A DNA stretch of 12,980 bases, taken from Thiomargarita sp. (lineage in GTDB: Bacteria; Pseudomonadota; Gammaproteobacteria; Beggiatoales; Beggiatoaceae). Numbering within the stretch: position 1 is the stretch's first letter; every line of letters starts with the position of its first letter. Of the stretch, positions 7,682-12,980 are shown in pieces. The translations under genes were made by a program, and so were the position numbers. A model generated the notes under the pieces. That model saw only the letters and a list, made by a program, of their open reading frames with translations. It did not search any database and was not told where the DNA came from. The stretch lies in assembly GCA_023144675.1 (NCBI GenBank), contig JAGLFE010000069.1, positions 1 through 12,980 on the forward strand, written 5' to 3'.

Positions 7682-7778
7682 AGGACTTAAATATATCAAA
7701 ATACAAAATTATATAATATTTACTTAAACATGGTATTTAAAAAATAAAAATAGTTTCAATTTGAATATATCAAGTCCT
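7682..7778. repeat. Imperfect inverted repeat bounded by AGGACTT
   Basis: AGGACTT at 7682-7688 and its complement AAGTCCT at 7772-7778 face each other. The match continues inward only loosely (ATATAT-rich, then CAAA on both sides), with better agreement if a one-base shift is allowed. The 97-bp span is AT-rich and codes for nothing. It could be a decayed miniature element, since AGGACTT-like ends are frequent in repeats of some cyanobacteria and Beggiatoa-type genomes (from memory), or chance. Confidence 0.3.
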
Positions 7779-7928
7779 ACGTGGCAAAGTACTAACCTCA
7801 TAAAAGTCTATACTGATTTTAACCAAGTATTTTTTATGAAGCAAAACTTATGCCATTATAGTTTTATTGCGATTTAATATCAAAAAATAAAATTGAAATA
7901 TAATTTAAGGGCAAATAACTTATTATTT

Positions 7929-8050
7929 TGTAACTATCTACCAAGAAATACGTATAAAATTAAGTAAAAATGTAGGATGCTGTTGAGGAACGAAACGCAT
8001 CAATCGTGTTCTTAATTCGCATTTAAAGCTTTAATTGGTAGATAGTTACA
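7929..8050 (+). mobile_element. Complete 122-bp MITE-like element (copy B) with perfect 16-bp terminal inverted repeats
   Basis: The ends are TGTAACTATCTACCAA (7929-7944) and TTGGTAGATAGTTACA (8035-8050), exact reverse complements. TTATTT lies immediately outside both ends (7923-7928 and 8051-8056), consistent with a 6-bp target duplication, although AT-rich sequence weakens that. The interior has a hairpin with loop GAGGAACGA (7976-8001) and the 12-bp palindrome TTAAAGCTTTAA (8023-8034), and no open reading frame. The two ends differ just inside the terminal repeat, so orientation can be assigned. Related ends at 1-50 and 12935-12980 show it is a family. I infer a non-autonomous transposable element mobilised by a transposase elsewhere; the parent IS family is not recognised. 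Confidence 0.78.
7976..8001 (-). terminator. Hairpin inside copy B, possible terminator for dgkA
   Basis: GATGC (7976-7980) pairs with GCATC (7997-8001) and GTT (7982-7984) with AAC (7994-7996), leaving one bulged T and the nine-base loop GAGGAACGA. On the minus strand, downstream of the dgkA stop, the hairpin is followed by CTACATTTTTACTT, a modest T-run. It is the first stable hairpin after the feoB-to-dgkA gene set, so the element may provide its transcription end. The stem is short and the T-run is offset by five bases, so efficiency is doubtful. Confidence 0.3.
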
Positions 8051-8063
8051 TTATTTTAAACTA

Positions 8064-8429
8064 TCAAAACCATAAAATTATTCCCCATATAAATATAGTA
8101 TAGCACAAAGCAATAAAAACTGCAGCCGATCCTAAATCTTTTGCTTGTTTTATTAAAATATGCTGTTCAGTACTCACTCGATCAGCGATAGCTTCAAGCG
8201 CAGAATTTATTATTTCAGCTATTAAAACTAATAATAAACTGCTAATTAATAAAATTAATTCAATATGGTTATCGCCAATCCAAAAAGCGAGTGGAATTAA
8301 AATAATACAAAATAATACTTCTTGACGAAAAGCTGCTTCATTATTCCAAGCGGTTCGTAAACCTGCTAATGAATAACCACCAGCTTTAATAATGCGTGTT
8401 AATCCGCCATTTTTTGATTTGGTTGCCAT
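8064..8429 (-). CDS. dgkA: Diacylglycerol kinase, integral membrane
   Basis: DgkA phosphorylates diacylglycerol to phosphatidic acid in the inner membrane, recycling lipid released by envelope glycan synthesis. The 121-residue protein is almost the length of E. coli DgkA (122) and matches it end to end: TRIIKAGGYS (11-20), NEAAFRQE (30-37), AEIINSALEAIADR (71-84) and AKDLGSAAVFIA (96-107). Glu72, Asn75 and Glu79 correspond to E. coli Glu69, Asn72 and Glu76 of the active site. Three membrane helices are evident. The ATG lies inside the end of gcvPB (31-bp overlap), and an AGGGAA stretch eleven bases upstream is a weak ribosome site, so translation may be coupled to gcvPB. The start is confirmed by alignment with the E. 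coli N-terminus. Confidence 0.95.
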   Translation of the reverse strand: MATKSKNGGLTRIIKAGGYSLAGLRTAWNNEAAFRQEVLFCIILIPLAFWIGDNHIELILLISSLLLVLIAEIINSALEAIADRVSTEQHILIKQAKDLGSAAVFIALCYTIFIWGIILWF

Positions 8430-9862
8430 ATAATATTAAGTTCCCTGGCTGCTTTAACTTCATTTAAACGTCGTACTGGCAAATGATAAGGAGCCTGTTT
8501 TAACTCTGTTGGATTATCATCAGCTTCTTTTTGAATTTCACACATCGCCGCAATAAAATCATCTAAAGTTTGTTTATCTTCAGTTTCAGTCGGTTCAATG
8601 AGTAAACATTCTGGTATTAATATGGGAAAATAAGTCGTAGGCGCATGAAAACCTTTATCAAGCAAGCGTTTAGCAACATCCATCGTGGTAATATGTTGCT
8701 GTTTTGCCTGTTTTTTTAAAGTTAAAATAAATTCGTGGCTAGCACGCCGTATTGGAAAAGCAATATCAAATCCAGCTTTAACTAAACAAGCTTGTAAATA
8801 ATTAGCATTTAAAGTGGAAAATTCAGCAACTCTTGAAATACCTTCACGCCCTAATAATCGTATATAAATATAAGCCCGAATTAAAATACCAATATTGCCT
8901 TGATGAGCTAACATTCGTCCAATTGTTTGTGGACAATCTTTTTCGGTCAGCCAATGATAATGTTTATCATTATAAGCAACTATTGGTACTGGCAAAAAGG
9001 GCAAAAGTCGTTCATTAACGCCAACTGGACCAGCTCCTGGACCTCCGCCTCCATGCGGCGTTGAAAATGTTTTATGCAAATTAATATGAATCACGTCAAA
9101 ATTCATATCTCCAGGGCGTACTTTACCTAAAATGGCGTTTAAATTAGCTCCGTCATAATACAATAACCCACCCACTTTATGCACACTTTGCGCAATTTCC
9201 ATAATTTGACGTTCAAAAACTCCTAATGTTGAAGGATTAGTCAACATAATTCCTGCTGTTTGCGGTCCAATCATGGTTTGCAAAGCTTTAAAATCAACAT
9301 CGCCGGTTTTACAAGTTGGTATTTCCCGTACTTTATAGCCACACATAACCGCTGAAGCTGGATTAGTTCCATGAGCGGCATCGGGAATCAGTATTTCAGT
9401 TCGATTAGTGTCCCCTCTAGCATCGTGATAAGCACGTATCATAGCCACGCCAGCAAATTCACCTTGTGAACCGGCTGCTGGGGTTAAAGAAACTGCTTTC
9501 ATGCCCGTAATTTCTGTTAAAATTTCTTGCAATTCGTATAAACAAGCTAATACGCCTTGACTATGTGATGCAGGAGTGGCTGGATGATGTGATAATAAAC
9601 CTGGTAATTGCGCTAAAGTGTTGCAAATACGGGGATTGTATTTCATGGTGCAAGAACCAAGTGGGTAAAAATGGGTATCAATGGAAAAATTTTGTTGCGA
9701 TAATCGAGTGTAATGACGCACCACTTGCATTTCAGAAACTTCAGGCAATAGTGGTGGTTTTTTACGCAAGTATTTTTCGGGAATATCGTTAATTCTAGGA
9801 ATGTTAGCATGGTATTGAGAACTAATTTTCCTCCCAATTCCGCTTTTTTCAAAAATAAGCAT
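8399..9862 (-). CDS. gcvPB: Glycine dehydrogenase (decarboxylating) subunit 2, P-protein
   Basis: This is the pyridoxal-phosphate-bearing beta subunit of split P-protein. With GcvPA it decarboxylates glycine and passes the aminomethyl group to the lipoyl arm of GcvH. The 487-residue length fits the subunit-2 type. Landmarks are PLGSCTMKYNP (67-77), LTPAAGSQGE (126-135), DAAHGTNPASA (161-171), LTNPSTLGVFE (207-217), YYDGANLNA (235-243) and NLHKTFSTPHGGGGPGAG (261-278), where Lys264 is the cofactor lysine. FHAPTTYFP lies in the C-terminal part. No gcvPA, gcvH or gcvT is present; the neighbours are an unrecognised gene upstream (101-bp gap) and dgkA downstream (31-bp overlap). The ATG has no strong ribosome site. 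I see no glycine riboswitch in the leader. Confidence 0.95.
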   Translation of the reverse strand: MLIFEKSGIGRKISSQYHANIPRINDIPEKYLRKKPPLLPEVSEMQVVRHYTRLSQQNFSIDTHFYPLGSCTMKYNPRICNTLAQLPGLLSHHPATPASHSQGVLACLYELQEILTEITGMKAVSLTPAAGSQGEFAGVAMIRAYHDARGDTNRTEILIPDAAHGTNPASAVMCGYKVREIPTCKTGDVDFKALQTMIGPQTAGIMLTNPSTLGVFERQIMEIAQSVHKVGGLLYYDGANLNAILGKVRPGDMNFDVIHINLHKTFSTPHGGGGPGAGPVGVNERLLPFLPVPIVAYNDKHYHWLTEKDCPQTIGRMLAHQGNIGILIRAYIYIRLLGREGISRVAEFSTLNANYLQACLVKAGFDIAFPIRRASHEFILTLKKQAKQQHITTMDVAKRLLDKGFHAPTTYFPILIPECLLIEPTETEDKQTLDDFIAAMCEIQKEADDNPTELKQAPYHLPVRRLNEVKAARELNIIWQPNQKMAD

Positions 9863-9963
9863 AATTATAAATTGATGTTAAATTAAAGTTCTTTTCATAA
9901 TTTTTTGACTTTTTTTTATGAATAATGTGGTTGCATAAGCAAATTTATTTTTGAAAAACTATT

Positions 9964-10506
9964 TTAAATGTTTAATAATTCTAACATACTTTTCTTCAAA
10001 GTTTTAATGGCATTCGGACCTTCAATATCCATCACTTGCTGACTTAAAAAGTGCTTTTCTTCCATTAAATCAGCGATTTTTTCCCCAAAATAACGCAAAA
10101 AATCAAAACCAGCTTCTTCTTTAGGAAAACTTAATACGGCATATTCTTCAGCTCGTTGGTTGAGTAAATCAATAAATATTTTACTATGTTCCCCCTTGCC
10201 CAATATATCCTGCTGATTATCAGCAAAAGTATTTGTTAATTGTAAAGCTAGGCTTGTTATAAACTGCTGACGTTGGTCTTGATTAAATGTTTTATAAACT
10301 AACCGATCCGCTACTTGGAGTAAAAAAGCTAAAAATTCAGCAATAATTTGCAGTCGATGCTTATTATCATGAGTTTTATAACCTTGATTTTCTATTTCCA
10401 ATACCCCATTCATGGCTATTTTCCAGCTAATAAAAGCCACAGTGCTGGTAACATCTTCAACTGTTCTTTCTTTATCGGTTTTACTCCAATGAGTGTTAAT
10501 ACGCAT
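9964..10506 (-). CDS. Uncharacterised 180-residue helical protein downstream of feoB
   Basis: I do not recognise a named family. The sequence looks like a soluble, mostly alpha-helical protein with no signal peptide. Notable segments are STVAFISWKIAMNGVLEIENQGY (21-43), an amphipathic stretch HRLQIIAEFLAFLLQVADRLVY (50-71), and FDFLRYFGEKIADLM (134-148). No metal-binding Cys/His cluster, nucleotide-binding loop or DNA-binding motif is evident. The ATG at 10506 is preceded by a weak ribosome site (AGGG, seven bases upstream). It lies 84 bp after feoB in the same direction. It is too long for FeoC (about 80 residues) and lacks FeoC's features, so a role in iron uptake rests only on position. 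Confidence 0.8.
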   Translation of the reverse strand: MRINTHWSKTDKERTVEDVTSTVAFISWKIAMNGVLEIENQGYKTHDNKHRLQIIAEFLAFLLQVADRLVYKTFNQDQRQQFITSLALQLTNTFADNQQDILGKGEHSKIFIDLLNQRAEEYAVLSFPKEEAGFDFLRYFGEKIADLMEEKHFLSQQVMDIEGPNAIKTLKKSMLELLNI

Positions 10507-10557
10507 TTTTATACCCTATTTGAAAAATTGTTTAAGGAATCGTAATTATTATTTTTG

Positions 10558-10576
10558 GTAGCATGATTGATGCTAC
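10558..10576. repeat. Hairpin between feoB and the 180-residue gene
   Basis: GTAGCAT (10558-10564) and ATGCTAC (10570-10576) form a perfect 7-bp stem with a 5-base loop. On the plus strand it is followed by ATTTTTTA, the pattern of an intrinsic terminator, but no plus-strand gene ends here. On the minus strand, the direction of feoB, it is followed by CCAAAAATAA and lacks a U-run. It therefore looks more like an mRNA-stabilising or processing hairpin at the feoB 3' end, or a stop for antisense transcription, than a terminator of feoB. Confidence 0.45.
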
Positions 10577-10590
10577 ATTTTTTACCCTAG

Positions 10591-12909
10591 TTAATTTAAA
10601 CTTTTCACATTTTCTTGCATTCCATAAATATAAAAGCCAATAATTAACAGCACAAATGAGCCAAACAGTCCTACAATCCAACTAGCTGAAACTAATGGGG
10701 ACTGCATGAAAATACTAGCTTGGTAAAACGAGGTTGCAAACATATAAGCTAATCCTGTTGTCCAAGCCCCAGTAAATAATGCCCATTTTAAATTAGTTTC
10801 TTTATAAATAGCGGCGGTGGCAGCTGCACAAGGAAAATAAAGCAAAATAAATAATAAATAAGCAAAAGCTCCCGCTTGGCTTTCAAAGCGAGAAACCATT
10901 GCACCAAAAGTACCTGTTGTTATTTCTTGTTCTGCTGACGCCATTTCTATGGAACTGACATTACCTATGTTTAAACCTAAAGGATCGGTAATTGCCTTGC
11001 TTAAATCGGTTAAATTATTAGGTATTGTCATAAAAGCAATTTTAATTTCTTGCCAAAACTTGAAAGTCTTTTCAGTTTCTTCAATCCCCGCTTCCGTTTG
11101 CGCTATTTGACTATATAGGGCATCTAAAGTACCTACCACCGCTTCTTTAGCTAATATCCCAGTAAAAATTCCAACAGTTGCTGGCCAATTATCTTCCTTA
11201 ATTCCCATTGGTGCAAATGCAGGGGTAAGTGAACGTCCTATTTCACTTAATACGGATTTATCACTATTTTCATTTCCGAAAGAACCATTAGTTCCCCAAG
11301 AATTTAGGAAAGTTAATATTATCACCATTGGAATAATTAATTTACCAGCCCTAAATATAAAATTCTTTAAGCGTTCCCAAGTTCGTAAACCGATATTTTT
11401 AACCGTTGGTAAATGGTATGCTGGTAATTCCATTATAAATGAGGAAGATTCACCTTTTAATAAGGTATTTTTCATAATAAGTCCAGTAAGAATTGCTATA
11501 ATAACTCCAATTATATATAGTAAAAAGACTAAATTTTGTCCACCAACTGGGAAAAAAGCAGCGGCAAATAAGGCATAAACAGGTAAACGGGCTCCACAAG
11601 ACATGAATGGATTCATTAAAATAGTTAAAATTCTATCCCGTTGGCTTTCTAAAGTACGGGTTGCCATAATTGCTGGTACATTACAGCCAAAACCTACAAT
11701 CAAAGGTACAAACGATTTCCCCGGTAATCCAATAAAACGCATAAAACGGTCCATTATAAAAGCAGCCCTTGCCATATATCCTGAATCTTCCAAAAAGGAT
11801 AAAAATAGGTATAAAAAACCAATAATTGGAATAAAAGTTGCGACTATTTGAATACCTCCGCCTAATCCATCGGCAGTTAGAATAATTAGGCTATCAGGTA
11901 AACCAATGAGGCGCAAAATATGTCCTAATCCATGTACAAAAATAGTTTCAAATAGTTTATCAAAAAAGTCAATAAAAGCCCCGCCGATATTAATAGTAAA
12001 CATAAACATAAGATACATAATAAATAGGAAAATCGGGATACCTAGCACTCGACTTAAAACAATTTTATCAATTTTATCCGATATGGTTTTATTAATAACT
12101 CCTGTCTTTTTCACTGTTTTTTCAAGTATAGCGGCAATAAAATTATAGCGACTATCGGCAATGATAATATCAACCTCTTCGTCTAAATCTTCTTCAACTT
12201 TTTCTTGTTGATAAATAGCTACTTTTTCAATTTCTTTACCAACTAATTCAATGGCAAAATCATCATTTTCTAATATTTTTAAGGCAATCCAATGGGCGTG
12301 GGAAGCCATGTGTTTTGGTAGTTTTTCAGTAACTAATGGTAAAATTTCAGTTAATGTAGTTTCAATTAAATCTGGGTATTTTACACGTAGATTTGGAATT
12401 TGTTTAGTTTCAGCGGCTTGAATAATAGTTTGATTTAGTTGTTTAATACCTATTTTTTTAGATGCGGTAATTGGAACAATTGGCACGCCTAGATGTTGTG
12501 ATAATGCTTCTACATCAATAATAATTTGGCGTTGTTTGGCAATATCTATCATATTTAACGCAATGACTACTGGAACTTCCATTTCTAATAATTGCGTAGT
12601 TAAATAGAGATTTCGTTCTAAATTTGAAGCATCAATAATATTACAAATAATGTTAGCTTCACTAGACAAAATATAATTTTGCGCAATTTTCTCATCTAAA
12701 GAAGTAGAACCAGGAACATCAAGTGAATAAATACCAGGTAGATCTACTAATTTTATATCCCAGCCGTCATATTGATAAAACCCTTCTTTACGATCAACCG
12801 TTACTCCAGGCCAATTTCCAACTTGTTGGTGAGTTCCAGTTAATACGTTAAATAATGTGGTTTTACCGCTATTAGGATTACCCACAACACCAATAACAAA
12901 ATGTTTCAT
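10591..12909 (-). CDS. feoB: Ferrous iron transporter FeoB
   Basis: FeoB imports Fe2+ across the inner membrane and has a cytosolic G-protein head. The 772 residues match the long E. coli form (773). The GTPase motifs are G1 GNPNSGKT (10-17), G2 Thr37 in PGVTV, G3 DLPG (56-59), G4 NMID (119-122) and G5 ITAS (147-150). A helical linker with an acidic stretch (about 236-251) precedes the membrane part. The core has DSGYMARAAFIMDR (375-388), GFGCNVPA (406-413, Cys409), MSCGARLPVY (436-445, Cys438), a second gate LAKEAVVGTL (586-595) and YFPC (691-694, Cys694). The ATG is supported by AAGGA nine bases upstream (12923-12919). No feoA or Fur-box-like sequence is visible in the 25 bp before a repeat end, so iron control is not visible here. 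Confidence 0.97.
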   Translation of the reverse strand: MKHFVIGVVGNPNSGKTTLFNVLTGTHQQVGNWPGVTVDRKEGFYQYDGWDIKLVDLPGIYSLDVPGSTSLDEKIAQNYILSSEANIICNIIDASNLERNLYLTTQLLEMEVPVVIALNMIDIAKQRQIIIDVEALSQHLGVPIVPITASKKIGIKQLNQTIIQAAETKQIPNLRVKYPDLIETTLTEILPLVTEKLPKHMASHAHWIALKILENDDFAIELVGKEIEKVAIYQQEKVEEDLDEEVDIIIADSRYNFIAAILEKTVKKTGVINKTISDKIDKIVLSRVLGIPIFLFIMYLMFMFTINIGGAFIDFFDKLFETIFVHGLGHILRLIGLPDSLIILTADGLGGGIQIVATFIPIIGFLYLFLSFLEDSGYMARAAFIMDRFMRFIGLPGKSFVPLIVGFGCNVPAIMATRTLESQRDRILTILMNPFMSCGARLPVYALFAAAFFPVGGQNLVFLLYIIGVIIAILTGLIMKNTLLKGESSSFIMELPAYHLPTVKNIGLRTWERLKNFIFRAGKLIIPMVIILTFLNSWGTNGSFGNENSDKSVLSEIGRSLTPAFAPMGIKEDNWPATVGIFTGILAKEAVVGTLDALYSQIAQTEAGIEETEKTFKFWQEIKIAFMTIPNNLTDLSKAITDPLGLNIGNVSSIEMASAEQEITTGTFGAMVSRFESQAGAFAYLLFILLYFPCAAATAAIYKETNLKWALFTGAWTTGLAYMFATSFYQASIFMQSPLVSASWIVGLFGSFVLLIIGFYIYGMQENVKSLN

Positions 12910-12934
12910 TCTTTAAAATCCTTGTTTAATTTTT

Positions 12935-12980
12935 CGTAACTATTTACCAATTAAAACTTTGGTAGTCCTAAAATAGGTAG
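12935..12980 (-). repeat. Partial copy C of the inverted-repeat element (right end, continues past window)
   Basis: From 12936 the sequence GTAACTATTTACCAA is the terminal repeat. Its next bases, TTAAAACTTT, match the inside of the right end of the complete copy (TTAAAGCTTT). Over 26 bases counted from 12935, 23 agree. After that it diverges (GGTAGTCCTAAAATAGGTAG), so the interior differs from copy B. The terminus lies 25 bp upstream of the feoB ATG. The orientation is opposite to copy B and the same as copy A. The remainder lies outside the window, so completeness cannot be judged. Confidence 0.65.

Larger units (their letters stand above)
7648..8063. other. 416-bp gene-free region carrying repeat elements
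   Basis: No protein gene of credible length is present on either strand. The region holds the upstream signals of the 189-residue gene (strong ribosome site at 7654-7658), a weak inverted repeat ending in AGGACTT/AAGTCCT (7682-7778), about 150 bp of featureless AT-rich DNA (7780-7928), and a complete short inverted-repeat element (7929-8050) next to the dgkA stop. TACTGATTTTAACCAA at 7811-7826 nearly repeats a string at 5961-5975 upstream of moaA (one extra A). Confidence 0.6.

Noticed and set aside
8833..9018. Plus-strand frame opposite gcvPB
   Set aside because: It is antisense to a well-conserved enzyme gene, has no family resemblance, and fits a shadow frame.
9565..9852. Short frames on both strands over the start of gcvPB
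   Set aside because: gcvPB's conserved N-terminal motifs occupy this DNA, and the other frames show no coding signals.
9863..9963. Glycine riboswitch upstream of gcvPB
   Set aside because: The 101-bp gap is AT-rich with no GC-containing paired elements. The only inverted repeat, TTCATAA/TTATGAA at 9894-9922, is weak and AT-only.
11603..12148. Two plus-strand frames opposite feoB
   Set aside because: Both are shadows of conserved FeoB membrane segments, with lysine/isoleucine-rich translations and no ribosome site.
1..12980. CRISPR array, toxin-antitoxin pair, phage or defence system, tRNA or rRNA
   Set aside because: There are no regularly spaced direct repeats, no paired small genes, no phage or nuclease-like proteins, and no recognisable RNA gene. 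The genes are ordinary metabolic, envelope and transport functions plus two unknowns.

Overview
The window is an AT-rich (roughly one-third GC by eye), gene-dense stretch of a bacterial chromosome. Its proteins look gammaproteobacterial. DgkA and FtsW align closely with the E. coli proteins as I remember them, metX is followed by metW as in Pseudomonas and Xanthomonas relatives, and glycine decarboxylase is of the split (subunit 2) type. The base composition, the numerous short palindromic repeats and the GAGGAACGA-loop hairpin suggest a sulfur-oxidising Thiotrichales/Beggiatoa-like organism. That placement is an inference from memory, not from a search.

Plus-strand left part: purM (purine synthesis), ftsW (septal glycan polymerase), then the metX-metW pair (methionine synthesis). 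metW converges on a minus-strand CLC-family anion transporter gene with no bases between their stop codons. Next comes moaA on the plus strand (molybdenum cofactor), which converges on and overlaps by 4 bp an unrecognised 189-residue gene on the minus strand. A 416-bp gene-free stretch follows, holding a complete short inverted-repeat element.

Right part, all on the minus strand and possibly one transcript: feoB (ferrous iron uptake), an unrecognised 180-residue gene, gcvPB (glycine decarboxylase subunit 2) and dgkA (diacylglycerol kinase). gcvPB and dgkA overlap by 31 bp.

The genes are mostly housekeeping and do not form one pathway. I found no CRISPR array, toxin-antitoxin pair, phage gene, transposase, tRNA or rRNA, and nothing that amounts to a new multi-gene system. 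The main non-genic signal is a family of short non-autonomous elements with 16-bp terminal inverted repeats. One copy is complete (7929-8050, flanked by a candidate 6-bp target duplication). Two more are cut by the window edges (1-50 and 12935-12980), and a degenerate end may lie upstream of moaA. The main protein-level oddity is the CLC transporter, which lacks both the external gating glutamate and the internal proton glutamate of CLC exchangers.
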